Source of the DNA: Selenomonadaceae bacterium | GTDB taxonomy: Bacteria; Bacillota; Negativicutes; Selenomonadales; Selenomonadaceae | Direction: 5' to 3' | Length of the DNA: 64,000 nucleotides | Assembly (NCBI GenBank): GCA_030523645.1 | Contig: JAUNIB010000006.1 | Span: forward strand, 1 to 64,000 | Part shown: positions 48,979 through 57,104 of the stretch, piece by piece | How the letters are laid out: each line of letters opens with the position of its first letter | Position numbering within the stretch: position 1 is the first letter of the stretch | Notes under the pieces: generated by a model | Told to the model about the DNA's origin: nothing | The model's database searches: none | The model's input: the letters and a program-made list of their open reading frames with translations, nothing else | Translations under genes and position numbers: made by a program

Positions 48979-48984
48979 TATAAT
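48979..48984 (+). promoter_or_regulatory. -10 box before the thiamine leader
   Basis: TATAAT with no good -35 at 16-18 bp; a TTGACA (48965-48970) is only 8 bp upstream. If used, transcription starts near 48991 and includes the whole leader. Confidence 0.4.
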
Positions 48985-49029
48985 AAAAAAGACAGGAAAG
49001 CCTGCGGGGGAGCGCCCGGAGGTTTGTCG

Positions 49030-49128
49030 GACAGATAGATAGCGAGGGAGCCTGTGTTGCAGGCTGAGAGGAAGCCGTGAGCTTCGACCGTCGTTTGCAT
49101 AGTGCAGGCGATTCACTGCCGGGGGCAG
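49030..49128 (+). ncRNA. Probable divergent TPP (thiamine pyrophosphate) riboswitch
   Basis: The sequence GGGAGCC-TGTGTTGCA-GGCTGAGAGG (49046-49071) matches the P2/P3 arm of TPP aptamers, including the conserved CUGAGA. A second arm has CGACCGTC (49085-49092) in the place of gAACCUGA. It then has GTTTGC-atagt-GCAGGC-GATTCAC (49093-49115) in the place of the UAAU/UAGU loop, the GCG and the closing strand; GTGA (49077-49080) can pair with TCAC. The helix order fits, but several bases differ from consensus. A terminator follows and thiW-thiM lie downstream, as expected for TPP control. Confidence 0.65.
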
Positions 49129-49162
49129 AGTATATCTTCTTGTCGCATTTTTTCAAAAAATT

Positions 49163-49210
49163 ATCCACTCTGCTCGCGGAGAATAATCTGACGAGGGAGT
49201 GGATTTTTTT
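49163..49210 (+). terminator. Riboswitch expression platform (terminator)
   Basis: ATCCACTC (49163-49170) pairs with GAGTGGAT (49197-49204), followed by a run of seven T. It lies between the aptamer and the thiW ribosome-binding site, so thiamine is expected to switch off transcription. Confidence 0.8.
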
Positions 49211-49217
49211 GAAGGAA

Positions 49218-49754
49218 ATGAGAGAGCAAAAGGGAAGAAACAGCAAGGTGCTGCGGCTTGTAATGATGGGCGTGCTTATCGGACTGGGAGTGGTCATCTC
49301 CCCAATCCTGCGCATTGAAGGAATGTGTCCTATGGCGCACCTTATCAATATCACTGGGGCAGTGCTGCTGGGGCCGGCGGAGGCATTCACGGCAGCGACC
49401 CTTATCGGTATTATCCGCATGGCGACGATGGGTATTCCTCCCCTGGCGCTGACCGGTGCTGTCTTCGGCGCGCTGCTGTCCGGCCTGCTGTATCGCTGCA
49501 GCGGCGGCCGCATCTGGGCGGCGGTGCTGGGCGAGATAGTCGGTACCGGTATCATCGGTGCTATCGTCAGCTATCCGGTGATGACGCTGCTCTACGGACG
49601 GACGGGTCTGACCTGGTTCTTCTATGTGCCGCTGTTTATCAGTGGGACTATCATCGGCGGTGCCTGTGCGTTCCTGCTGCTGAAAGCATTGGCAAGGAAC
49701 GGTGCGCTGGCAGACATACAGAGACGATTGGGAAGCAGAGTGTATAAGGAATGA
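49218..49754 (+). CDS. thiW: ThiW-family thiamine-precursor (thiazole) ECF transporter S component
   Basis: 178 residues, five to six hydrophobic helices. GVVISPILRIEGMCPMAHLINITGAVLLGP is characteristic of ThiW. It gives substrate specificity to an energy-coupling-factor importer, probably for hydroxyethylthiazole, which the next gene phosphorylates. ATG 49218 is used; GAAGGA lies close (2-3 nt), and a GTG at about 49249 is an alternative. It overlaps thiM by four bases. Confidence 0.85.
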   Translation: MREQKGRNSKVLRLVMMGVLIGLGVVISPILRIEGMCPMAHLINITGAVLLGPAEAFTAATLIGIIRMATMGIPPLALTGAVFGALLSGLLYRCSGGRIWAAVLGEIVGTGIIGAIVSYPVMTLLYGRTGLTWFFYVPLFISGTIIGGACAFLLLKALARNGALADIQRRLGSRVYKE

Positions 49755-50584
49755 AGGAACAGATTGCCGCAGCTATAGAGGCTGTGCGGGAAAAGAAACC
49801 CCTGACCCATGTTATAACTCATCAGATAACGGCCAACGATACAGCCAATGCGATACTGGCACTGGGAGCAAGGCCCATTATGGCAGAGCATCCGGCGGAG
49901 ATAAAGGAAATCGTCGCGGCGGTGTCGGCGCTGGGGGTAAGTCTGGGGAATATCAACGATAGCCGTCTGCAGGCAATAAGGATAGCGGGGGAGACTGCCT
50001 GCGGCAGTCACAAGCCACACATCATCGACTGTGTAGGAACGGCGGTGAGCCGTCTGCGGTTTGACTTCGCCCATGACTACATATCCGGCTGCCGGCCGGC
50101 GGTGGTGAAGGGCAACGCCTCGGAGCTGCTGGCTCTGGTGGGCTGCAGCAGTCATGCTGTCGGAGTGGATGCCGGCGAGGAGGACGCCCTGTATCGCCGA
50201 CTGTCAGAGGGAAGGAATGACTCGGCAGAGCTAAAGGCATTGAGCGACTTCTCCCGACAGAATAAGACGGTGGTTGTCATCACCGGAGAACAGGACATCG
50301 TTATTGCGGAAAAAAATGTTGCACTTGTTTCAAACGGCACCCCTCTGCTGGGGAGAATTACCGGTACCGGCTGTATGCTCACCGGAATTATCACCGCATT
50401 TCTGGGGGCAGGAGCAGCACCTCTGACGGCGGCGCTGGCCGGACTGACAGTCCTGGGGGCAGCGGGTGAAAAGGCGGCAGCACAGGCAGGAATCAACCAT
50501 CCCGGCACCTTCCACAGTCTGCTCTTTGATGCACTGGCGGAGATTTCTCCGGCAAATCTTGAAGCAAAAGTAAAAATGATTTGA
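49751..50584 (+). CDS. thiM: Hydroxyethylthiazole kinase
   Basis: 277 residues. Phosphorylates thiazole alcohol for thiamine salvage. ITHQITANDTANAILALGARPIMAEHPAE fits the family N terminus (ITNxVTxNxxAN), NASELLAL is present, and GTGCMLT holds the conserved cysteine (about residue 208). Coupled to thiW and under the TPP-type leader. Confidence 0.93.
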   Translation: MKEQIAAAIEAVREKKPLTHVITHQITANDTANAILALGARPIMAEHPAEIKEIVAAVSALGVSLGNINDSRLQAIRIAGETACGSHKPHIIDCVGTAVSRLRFDFAHDYISGCRPAVVKGNASELLALVGCSSHAVGVDAGEEDALYRRLSEGRNDSAELKALSDFSRQNKTVVVITGEQDIVIAEKNVALVSNGTPLLGRITGTGCMLTGIITAFLGAGAAPLTAALAGLTVLGAAGEKAAAQAGINHPGTFHSLLFDALAEISPANLEAKVKMI

Positions 50585-50586
50585 AG

Positions 50587-50632
50587 AAAAGGGTAAATTT
50601 TCGCAAGAATTTTCGAAAATTTACCCTTTTTT
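50587..50632 (+). terminator. Terminator of thiW-thiM
   Basis: AAAAGGGTAAATTTTCG pairs with CGAAAATTTACCCTTTT around a short AT loop. T-rich on the 3' side. Confidence 0.9.
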
Positions 50633-50668
50633 GTCATGAAAGACCTTTTATTGGTATTCTCGATAGGT

Positions 50669-50708
50669 TATAATAGCCACAAGATAAATTTTCGCGAGAA
50701 AACTCGAG
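50669..50708 (+). promoter_or_regulatory. recA promoter region
   Basis: TATAAT at 50669-50674 with a weak -35 (TTTTAT at 17 bp). TTTTC-gcga-GAAAA and a TTCTCGA...TCGAGAA pair flank the start region. I see no classical Firmicute LexA box (GAAC-N4-GTTC). Confidence 0.5.
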
Positions 50709-50724
50709 AAGGGAGATACAATAA

Positions 50725-51825
50725 ATGGCAATAGATACCAAGAAAGACACCAAAGGGAAAAGGGATTCCGCAGCTAAGACCCGGGAGGAAGCCCTGGAGC
50801 TTGCGCTGAAGGGGATTGAGAAGGACTTCGGTGAAGGTGCCATCATGCGGCTTGGGGATCCTAAGGCCCGGATGAGCGTTGAGGTAATTCCTACCGGTAT
50901 TCTCCCCATAGATCTGGCTCTGGGAGTAGGCGGTCTGCCCCGTGGCCGTATCATCGAGATATACGGTCCCGAGTCCTCCGGTAAGACTACCGTTACTCTC
51001 CACATGATTGCGGAGGCTCAGAAGCGTGGCGGTATTGCGGCTTTCATCGATGCTGAGCATGCGCTTGACCCGGTCTATGCCAAGAAGCTGGGTGTCGATA
51101 TCGACAATCTGCTGGTCAGCCAGCCGGACAACGGCGAGCAGGCCCTTGATATTGCCGAGGCTCTTGTCCGCTCCGGTGCTATCGACATCATCGTCGTGGA
51201 CTCTGTTGCCGCGCTTGTACCGAAGGCGGAAATTGACGGCGAAATGGGCGACTCCCATGTGGGTCTTCATGCCCGTCTTATGAGCCAGGCTATGCGCAAG
51301 CTCACCAGCTTCATCGGCAAGTCCCGTACTGTAGCAATCTTCATCAATCAGATTCGTGAGAAGGTCGGCGTCATGTACGGCAGCCCGGAGGTCACTACCG
51401 GCGGTCGGGCGCTGAAGTTCTATTCTTCTGTCCGCATTGATATCCGCAAGAAGGAAGCCATCACCGTCAGCGGTGAGACCATCGGCAATCATACCAAGGC
51501 AACCATCAAGAAGAATAAGGTGGCTCCTCCCTTCAAAGAGGCGAACTTCGATATCTACTACGGTGAGGGTGTATCCCGTGAGGGCAGCCTCGTAGAGATT
51601 GCGGTAACTCTCGATATCGTCCAGAAGAGCGGCTCCTGGTACTCTTATGAGGGCAACCGTCTCGGACAGGGCATGGACAAGGTACGCATGGTGCTGAAGG
51701 AGCAGCCGGAGCTGTACAAGGAGCTGGAGGAGAAGATTCGGGCGAAGATGGATGAGGCAATCCGCCGCATCACTGATACCGGAGCGGCTCCCAAGGCAGA
51801 GGACGGCTTTGCTGACGAGGATTAA
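50725..51825 (+). CDS. recA: Recombinase A
   Basis: 366 residues. Walker [10 protein letters not shown], Walker [23 protein letters not shown] (two blocks), the L1/L2 loops ([22 protein letters not shown]) and an acidic C terminus. Pairs homologous DNA and activates LexA cleavage. Its modulator recX follows after a 200-bp repeat-bearing gap. Confidence 0.97.
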   Translation: MAIDTKKDTKGKRDSAAKTREEALELALKGIEKDFGEGAIMRLGDPKARMSVEVIPTGILPIDLALGVGGLPRGRIIEIYGPESSGKTTVTLHMIAEAQKRGGIAAFIDAEHALDPVYAKKLGVDIDNLLVSQPDNGEQALDIAEALVRSGAIDIIVVDSVAALVPKAEIDGEMGDSHVGLHARLMSQAMRKLTSFIGKSRTVAIFINQIREKVGVMYGSPEVTTGGRALKFYSSVRIDIRKKEAITVSGETIGNHTKATIKKNKVAPPFKEANFDIYYGEGVSREGSLVEIAVTLDIVQKSGSWYSYEGNRLGQGMDKVRMVLKEQPELYKELEEKIRAKMDEAIRRITDTGAAPKAEDGFADED

Positions 51826-51857
51826 AAATATAATAGAGGCTTTTGCACGATTCCTGA

Positions 51858-51976
51858 AGGCTCCCCTATAGGGGAGCTGGCGGCGTAGCCGCCTGAGGGG
51901 TGACAGTTCAACCAATAGGTTAAATCACCCCTCCGACCTCGCTACGCCCGGCCATTTCCCCTCAATGGGAGGCTTC
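51858..51976. repeat. REP-like palindromic element between recA and recX
   Basis: A chain of nested palindromes: GCTCCCC-tata-GGGGAGC (51860-51877), GGCGGC-gta-GCCGCC (51879-51893), and GAGGGGTGA (51895-51903) with TCACCCCTC (51925-51933) around AACC-aata-GGTT. A second GC-rich half follows to about 51976. Such elements are usually dispersed and mobilised in trans. Confidence 0.75.
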
Positions 51977-52028
51977 GGCGGTTGGTCGTGCAGAAGTCTC
52001 TTTTTGGTATGGAGAATAACAGGGAAAT

Positions 52029-52595
52029 ATGCAGGGACGAAGGAGCCTTGGGCAGAAGCCTAAGAAGTCGGCAACAGAATACATGGTAGACCTGCTGGCG
52101 AAGAAGGATTACAGCACCCGGCAGCTGACGGAAAAGCTGCGGACGAAGGGATACAGCAGCGAGGAAACGGAGGCAGCCATCGATAAAGCTCTGGAATGGG
52201 GCTATCTCGATGACCTGAGGGTGGCGAAGAATGTCTGGCGGTTTAATTATGAAAGCCATCAGTATTCCGTAAGCAGGATACTGCAGAAGCTCCGTGAGAA
52301 AGGATTTACCGCTGACATAATCAGCGAGATAAAGGCAGAGTATGATGAAGAGACACTCACCACTCGGGATATGGCGGTAGCGGAGCGGCTGGCGATGGCA
52401 AAGTTCGGCAGCCGACTATCTGCGGAGGCGGCGGAGGATAGCCCGGCGGATGACGAACCGTCAGAGGAGCAGGAAGACAGCAAGCGGAAGCGGCTTGACT
52501 GGCAGACTGTAGCTGCATTTCTCTTTCGCCGGGGCTTTTCTGACAGAGTATGCCGTCAGGTGGCCGGAGATTTGCTGCAAAAAAACAGAAGATGA
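52029..52595 (+). CDS. recX: Regulatory protein RecX
   Basis: 188 residues. Three-helix repeats: YMVDLLAKKDYSTRQLTEKLRTKGYS and LEWGYLDDLRVAKNV in the first, RILQKLREKGFTADII in the second and FLFRRGFSDRVCRQVAGDL in the third. An acidic insert (about 132-155, Glu/Asp/Ser-rich) separates repeats two and three. RecX limits RecA filament growth. Confidence 0.9.
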   Translation: MQGRRSLGQKPKKSATEYMVDLLAKKDYSTRQLTEKLRTKGYSSEETEAAIDKALEWGYLDDLRVAKNVWRFNYESHQYSVSRILQKLREKGFTADIISEIKAEYDEETLTTRDMAVAERLAMAKFGSRLSAEAAEDSPADDEPSEEQEDSKRKRLDWQTVAAFLFRRGFSDRVCRQVAGDLLQKNRR

Positions 52596-52601
52596 CATAA
52601 C

Positions 52602-52647
52602 AAAAAGCAATGCAGACACAGAGGGGAGGTCTGGCATTGCTTTTTAT
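52602..52647. terminator. Terminator after recX
   Basis: AAAAAGCAATGC pairs with GCATTGCTTTTT, with AGAC/GTCT inside. Symmetric A and T runs allow action for both recX and the convergent flavodoxin gene. Confidence 0.88.
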
Positions 52648-52727
52648 TAGTTTGTCTCGGGTTTCAGAGACGGTATTTTTTCACGGCGGTCAAAAGGGAG
52701 AGAGAAGCCGCCGAAGAAAACATTTTA

Positions 52728-53156
52728 TTAGATAGCGGCGGCTGCATCAGCACCAAGCCTGCGGCAGGCGGTGAGGGCATCATCATCGGGAAAATTCTGA
52801 GCAATGACGGTACCTATCACTCTTGCACCGGCTTCAGAAGTTCGTTCCTGCCACGTGTCCATCCATTCACCGCTGCCCCAGCCGTAAGAGCCGAACAGAC
52901 CGGTAATCATCCCATTGAGCTGTCCTTCGCAGTCGGCAAAGAGGGGGGCAAATTCACAAGGCTCCAATTCTTCGGAGCCCATGGCTGGACAGCCGGAAAC
53001 AACGGCCTGATAATCTGTAAGGGCCCTGGCAGAAAATTCACTTGCTGAAAATAGTGCGGCCTCGGCTCCGGCCTGTCTTATTCCTTCAACGACGGCATTG
53101 GCCATGGCTTCGGTATTGCCGCTTCCTGACCAGTAAACAACTGCTATTTTATTCAT
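52728..53156 (-). CDS. Flavodoxin
   Basis: 142 residues, FMN-binding electron carrier. The phosphate loop SGSGNTEAMANAV, SGCPAMGSEELE and GLFGSYGWGSGEWMDTW are typical short-chain flavodoxin sites. ATG 53156 is preceded by AAGGAGG at 9 nt. Behind a DUF3793 gene and a Fur-like operator, it likely replaces ferredoxin under low iron. Confidence 0.92.
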   Translation of the reverse strand: MNKIAVVYWSGSGNTEAMANAVVEGIRQAGAEAALFSASEFSARALTDYQAVVSGCPAMGSEELEPCEFAPLFADCEGQLNGMITGLFGSYGWGSGEWMDTWQERTSEAGARVIGTVIAQNFPDDDALTACRRLGADAAAAI

Positions 53157-53182
53157 ACATATAACCTCCTTAACGGTAGTAT

Positions 53183-53749
53183 TCATCCTGTCATGAGTAA
53201 ATCTGTCATGGGAATACCATTATCAAGCTTATTGCAGAATGCTTCGGTACAGGCAGTAATCCTGTCGAAAAACGCCCGGGTGGCAGCTTCGTTGACATAG
53301 ATTTTCCAATATCCGGCATATCGGAAGCTGCCGCCCTTGTGAACGATGAATCCTCTCACATCGGCAGGCGGATAGTCCAGAAACAGCCCGATTTCGTGGG
53401 GGAACTCATCAGATTCCCGACAGCGTTTCCGGAGATGCGTCAGCAGCTCCGGTAAGCCGCCCTGCCGGGGATAACCGTACCAGTTCAGTATGCGGCGTGC
53501 TGCGGAACGGCTCAGTATCAGCCGAAGCTGTTCCTCGTTGTAGATAAGGATGAGTACATGACTGGGCTCCGCAGCTAAGACCATGTACTTTATCCCGTGT
53601 CGGCACATAGCAGGGATGTACTGATCCAGCCAGCACCGGCACTCATCATAAGAGGAAACAGGCAGGGAGATGAGACTGGCGGCTTTTATTCCTTTGAAGG
53701 TAGGCGCGCAGTTCCGCCCCAGTATGCGGTCGAAAACAACTTTACTCAT
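53183..53749 (-). CDS. DUF3793 family protein
   Basis: 188 residues from MSKVVFDRILGRNCAPTFKG, matching the DUF3793 start. ILGRNCAPTFKGIKAASLISL and the GIKYMVLAAEPSHVLILIYNE block are characteristic; the role is unknown. DUF3793 genes often sit with iron-regulated genes. ATG 53749 follows AAGGAG; a longer frame upstream overlaps the operator. It is transcribed with the flavodoxin gene, 26 bp apart. Confidence 0.85.
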   Translation of the reverse strand: MSKVVFDRILGRNCAPTFKGIKAASLISLPVSSYDECRCWLDQYIPAMCRHGIKYMVLAAEPSHVLILIYNEEQLRLILSRSAARRILNWYGYPRQGGLPELLTHLRKRCRESDEFPHEIGLFLDYPPADVRGFIVHKGGSFRYAGYWKIYVNEAATRAFFDRITACTEAFCNKLDNGIPMTDLLMTG

Positions 53750-53779
53750 GGATTGTGACTCCTTTTCATCGACAAGGAG

Positions 53780-53808
53780 ACTATAACATAATTGATAATG
53801 AATATCAA
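53780..53808 (-). promoter_or_regulatory. Promoter of the DUF3793-flavodoxin operon
   Basis: On the minus strand TTGATA (53803-53808), a 17-bp spacer and TATAGT (53780-53785). The -35 lies inside a Fur-box-like operator. Confidence 0.75.
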
Positions 53809-53809
53809 T
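53791..53809. promoter_or_regulatory. Fur-box-like operator 1
   Basis: ATTGATAATGAATATCAAT, a 19-bp sequence with perfect 7-bp arms. It overlaps the promoter spacer and -35 of the flavodoxin operon, so a bound repressor would block it. Confidence 0.75.
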
Positions 53810-53854
53810 GATAAATATTCTCAATTGTGCAAAATGGGACTTGGGATTCAGAAA

Positions 53855-53873
53855 ATTGAAAATTGTTATCAAT
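53855..53873. promoter_or_regulatory. Fur-box-like operator 2
   Basis: ATTGAAAATTGTTATCAAT, 15 of 19 bases equal to operator 1, located 46 bp upstream of it. It could support cooperative binding. Confidence 0.6.
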
Positions 53874-53940
53874 GCAGACCGGGACAAAAATATTATAAGG
53901 GATTGGTCGTGATGAATTTGTCGGCATAAATATTTTCTGC

Positions 53941-53969
53941 TGGAATAAAAAGCGAAAATCCTATATAAT
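53941..53969 (+). promoter_or_regulatory. guaA promoter
   Basis: TGGAAT (53941-53946), a 17-bp spacer and TATAAT (53964-53969), 49 bp before guaA. No purine riboswitch is visible in the short leader. Confidence 0.6.
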
Positions 53970-54017
53970 GTATACTTAATCTAATATCGAAATCTGTCAT
54001 AAGGGAGGCAGCAACAC

Positions 54018-55562
54018 TTGAAAAACGAAAATATTCTGGTTCTCGACTTCGGAGGCCAGTACAATCAGCTTATCGCCCGCCGTGTCCGTGAAAGTCATGT
54101 ATACTGCGAGGTTCATCCCTATACTCTGAGCATTGAGAAGATTAAGGAAATGGCGCCGAAGGGCATCATCTTCACCGGCGGCCCGAACAGCGTCTACGGC
54201 GAGGGTGCGGCACTCTGCCAGCCGGAGATTTTCGAGCTGGGCGTACCTATTCTCGGTATCTGCTACGGCAGTCAGTTGCTGGCACACATGCTGGGCGGCA
54301 AGGTCGCTACTGCCCCTGTCAGCGAGTACGGCAAGACCGAGGTGGAGATTGTAAAGAAGGACTCTCCGCTTTTCAAGGATGTTAAGGACAAGACTATCTG
54401 CTGGATGAGCCACACTGACTACATCGCTGAGGCTCCGGCAGGATTTACTATCACCGCAAAGACTCCCGTCTGCCCGGTAGCTGGCATGGAGGATGCTTCC
54501 CGCGGTCTTTATGCCGTGCAGTTCCATCCGGAGGTAATGCACACCGAGGAAGGCACCAAGATGCTGCAGGGATTCGTCTACGGTGTCTGCGGCTGCAAAG
54601 GCGACTGGCAGATGACCTCTTTCGTAGATGAGACTATCGCTCAGCTCAAGGAAAAAATCGGCGACGGCAAGGTGCTCTGTGCATTGTCCGGCGGCGTTGA
54701 TTCCTCTGTTGCTGCCGTCCTGCTCTCTAAAGCCGTAGGCAAGCAGCTCACCTGCGTATTCGTTGACCACGGTCTTCTCCGCAAGAACGAGGGCGACGAG
54801 GTCGACGCTGTATTCGGACCGGAAGGCCCCTATGACCTGAACTTCGTCCATGTTGACGCCAGCGAGCGCTTCTACGAGAAGCTGAAGGGTGTAACTGACC
54901 CGGAGACGAAGCGCAAGATAATCGGCGAGGAGTTCATCCGCGTATTCGAGGCCGAGGCTAAGAAAATCGGCAAGGTAGATTTCCTCGTACAGGGTACTAT
55001 TTATCCGGATGTCATCGAGAGCGGTCTGGGCAAGTCCGCTGTCATCAAGTCTCACCACAATGTAGGCGGTCTGCCTGACTATGTAGATTTCAAGGAAATC
55101 GTTGAGCCGCTGCGCCTGCTCTTCAAGGATGAGGTTCGTGAGGTGGGTCGTACTCTCGGCATTCCTGAATATCTCGTTCGCCGTCAGCCTTTCCCGGGAC
55201 CGGGTCTGGGCATCCGTATCATCGGTGAGGTGACTCCGGAGAAGATTAAGATTGTACAGGATGCTGACTGGATCTACCGTGAGGAGGTCGCCAAGGCCGG
55301 TGCCGATAAAGACCTCGGCCAGTACTTCGCCGCTCTCACCAATATGCGCTCCGTCGGCGTAATGGGTGACGGCCGTACCTATGACTATGCTATTGCTCTC
55401 CGTGCCGTCATGACCAGCGACTTCATGACTGCCGAAAGTGCCAAGCTGCCCTGGGAGGTACTCTCCATCTGCGCCAGCCGCATCGTCAATGAGGTCAAGG
55501 GCGTAAACCGCGTGCTGTATGACTGCACCGGCAAGCCTCCTGCGACGATAGAATTCGAATAA
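54018..55562 (+). CDS. guaA: GMP synthase (glutamine-hydrolysing)
   Basis: 514 residues, standard. Class I amidotransferase domain ([15 protein letters not shown] with the catalytic Cys; [12 protein letters not shown] with the His and Glu), then an ATP-pyrophosphatase domain ([16 protein letters not shown]-loop) and a dimerisation domain ending PPATIEFE. Converts XMP to GMP. TTG start after GGGAGG. Confidence 0.97.
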   Translation: MKNENILVLDFGGQYNQLIARRVRESHVYCEVHPYTLSIEKIKEMAPKGIIFTGGPNSVYGEGAALCQPEIFELGVPILGICYGSQLLAHMLGGKVATAPVSEYGKTEVEIVKKDSPLFKDVKDKTICWMSHTDYIAEAPAGFTITAKTPVCPVAGMEDASRGLYAVQFHPEVMHTEEGTKMLQGFVYGVCGCKGDWQMTSFVDETIAQLKEKIGDGKVLCALSGGVDSSVAAVLLSKAVGKQLTCVFVDHGLLRKNEGDEVDAVFGPEGPYDLNFVHVDASERFYEKLKGVTDPETKRKIIGEEFIRVFEAEAKKIGKVDFLVQGTIYPDVIESGLGKSAVIKSHHNVGGLPDYVDFKEIVEPLRLLFKDEVREVGRTLGIPEYLVRRQPFPGPGLGIRIIGEVTPEKIKIVQDADWIYREEVAKAGADKDLGQYFAALTNMRSVGVMGDGRTYDYAIALRAVMTSDFMTAESAKLPWEVLSICASRIVNEVKGVNRVLYDCTGKPPATIEFE

Positions 55563-55574
55563 CATTGCTAGAGA

Positions 55575-55611
55575 AAGCCCCTGCAAATCATGGGATTTGC
55601 AGGGGCTTTTG
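55575..55611 (+). terminator. Terminator of guaA
   Basis: AAGCCCCTGCAAATC pairs with GATTTGCAGGGGCTT around a short loop; followed by TTGC. A strong stem. Confidence 0.9.
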
Positions 55612-55782
55612 CATAGGGTGGCATCTTAAAAAAGCTACGCCAAATATTTATATTGAAAATTAAGGGCAAAATGCCCAAATTTGTAAATCTATGTTGATAT
55701 ATAAACATTAAGGGAGAGAGACGTAGGATTGAAGTCCGGCAAGCTATGTCTGTGGCAAAGCAGACATAAAGCGTGTCAATGA

Positions 55783-55800
55783 GAACCGTCCCTGATGACA
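55783..55800 (+). repeat. Island-flanking direct repeat, left copy
   Basis: GAACCGTCCCTGATGACA; the right copy at 57625-57642 differs at one base. Similar GGAACCGTCCC strings occur as dispersed repeats linked to mobile elements in Firmicutes (from memory, not checked). Confidence 0.6.
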
Positions 55801-55843
55801 TACATTTTGTATCAACTCCTTAACAACTACACTTTTATGGTAC

Positions 55844-55873
55844 TAAAAAAGCTCTACCGTTTCCAGTAGAGCT
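55844..55873 (-). terminator. Terminator downstream of the ArsR-ArsP operon
   Basis: On the minus strand AGCTCTAC-tggaaacg-GTAGAGCT followed by TTTTTT. It lies 170 bp past the ArsP stop, which suggests a gene once filled that space. Confidence 0.85.
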
Positions 55874-55934
55874 CAAAATTTCTTAGTGCTTGTGGTCTTA
55901 CCTTCGGCTTTCGCCTCAGGCAAGAATGTGTTCT

Positions 55935-56042
55935 TTCAGTTTACTTGATAAGATTATATTTTTTCAACCAAAGATTGACAAGTCTTGTATCATTGTCTAA
56001 AAGCGCATCTCCCAGCTTAGCCTTAAGAGCAGTTTTCTCTAA
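55935..56042 (-). pseudogene. Possible gene remnant after the ArsP gene
   Basis: On the minus strand, immediately after the permease stop and before the terminator, an open stretch reads FGKLEKTALKAKLGDALLDN then DTRLVNLWLKKYNLIK and a stop. It is preceded by a stop and has no start codon. Protein-like composition suggests the 3' end of a lost third operon gene. I do not recognise it. Confidence 0.35.
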
Positions 56043-56043
56043 C

Positions 56044-57030
56044 TTACCAAATCACATTAAAAACATAACCAATTAACACAATTCCTGCAACTACAATACC
56101 AATAAAGGTAAACAACAATCTTTTCTGCAGTACTTCACTTAACATTATCAGAGAGGGCAAGGAAAGCGTTGTTACGGACATCATTAAAGCCAAAATAGTT
56201 CCTACAGGTACACCAGCCAGATATAAGGCTTCAGCTATAGGTAAAGTTCCGAAAATATCTGCATATATGGGCACACCTATCAAGGTTGCAATTAATACGC
56301 CAAAATAGCTCTTACTACCTAGCGTATTAAGAATCCATTCTTGTGGAATCCAATTATGTAATACCGATCCTATTGCAACGCCTGCTAAAACATATGGAAA
56401 AACATTACGTACTATTATCCGTGTATCGTTATAGGCATAATTTAATCTTTGGGGTTGGTTAAAATATTCAGACTCGCTATAAAACTCTCTGATAGGGTTA
56501 TCATATTGCTTCAGATATTTCTCCATATGCAGAAAATTGATAAATAATCCTCCTACAACAGCTAATACTAATCCTAAAATAACATAGGCAACAGCAAATT
56601 TACTACCAAAGAAAGACATTAACATTAGCATGGAAGCAACATCAACCATAGGCGAAGAAATTAAAAATGAAAATGTTGTTCCGAGTGGCATTCCGGCCCT
56701 AGTAAACCCAATAAAAATAGGAATACTGGAACATGAGCAAAACGGAGTTACTGTTCCTAATAAAGCTGCTAAAATAGCTCCGCTTAGTTTATTATAGCCT
56801 GTTAATATTCGCTTAGTTTTTTCAGGAGGAAAATATGACTGAATATAAGTAATCATAAAGATTAGCACAATCAACAAAATGGATATTTTAATTGTATCGT
56901 AAAGGAAGAAATGAATACTGCTCCAAATCTGAGAATCCGGACTCGCCTTGAACATTTCCTTAAGTAACAGCCAAACATATTCGTTAAGCCACTGCATTCC
57001 TAAAACCTGTTGCATAATAAAGTCAAACAT
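56044..57030 (-). CDS. ArsP/DUF318-type permease
   Basis: 328 residues with eight or so hydrophobic helices. The family signature TPFCSCSSIPIFIGFTRAG (Cys98 and Cys100) is intact, and GVPIYADIFGTLPIAEAL is the second conserved block. ArsP permeases export trivalent organoarsenicals; other DUF318 members have unknown substrates. ATG 57030 follows GAGGTG by 6 nt. The base composition is much richer in A and T than the neighbours. It is co-directed with an ArsR gene 74 bp upstream. Confidence 0.85.
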   Translation of the reverse strand: MFDFIMQQVLGMQWLNEYVWLLLKEMFKASPDSQIWSSIHFFLYDTIKISILLIVLIFMITYIQSYFPPEKTKRILTGYNKLSGAILAALLGTVTPFCSCSSIPIFIGFTRAGMPLGTTFSFLISSPMVDVASMLMLMSFFGSKFAVAYVILGLVLAVVGGLFINFLHMEKYLKQYDNPIREFYSESEYFNQPQRLNYAYNDTRIIVRNVFPYVLAGVAIGSVLHNWIPQEWILNTLGSKSYFGVLIATLIGVPIYADIFGTLPIAEALYLAGVPVGTILALMMSVTTLSLPSLIMLSEVLQKRLLFTFIGIVVAGIVLIGYVFNVIW

Positions 57031-57104
57031 AAAATTCACCTCTTGATTTATAAATTTAGATACATCAATATATATTGCTAAAAAATAAGGTAACTTCCAT
57101 TACC

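Larger units (their letters stand above)
55613..56043. other. AT-rich gap with short hairpins and remnants
   Basis: No intact gene. It contains GGGCA-aaa-TGCCC (55664-55676), TATGTCTG...CAGACATA (55745-55768), an 18-bp sequence repeated at 57625, a minus-strand terminator and, on the minus strand, a 36-codon open remnant right after the ArsP gene. It marks the left edge of a low-GC island. Confidence 0.5.

Noticed and set aside
48965-48984. TTGACA and TATAAT as one promoter before the thiamine leader
   Set aside because: The two boxes are only 8 bp apart, far below the 16-18 bp needed, so they cannot be one sigma-70 promoter.
49077-49217. N-terminal extension of ThiW
   Set aside because: The extra 47 codons lie in the riboswitch and its terminator; ThiW homologues begin near the ATG at 49218.
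53997-55586. 529-codon frame antisense to guaA
   Set aside because: Shadow of guaA with no ribosome-binding site or family match.
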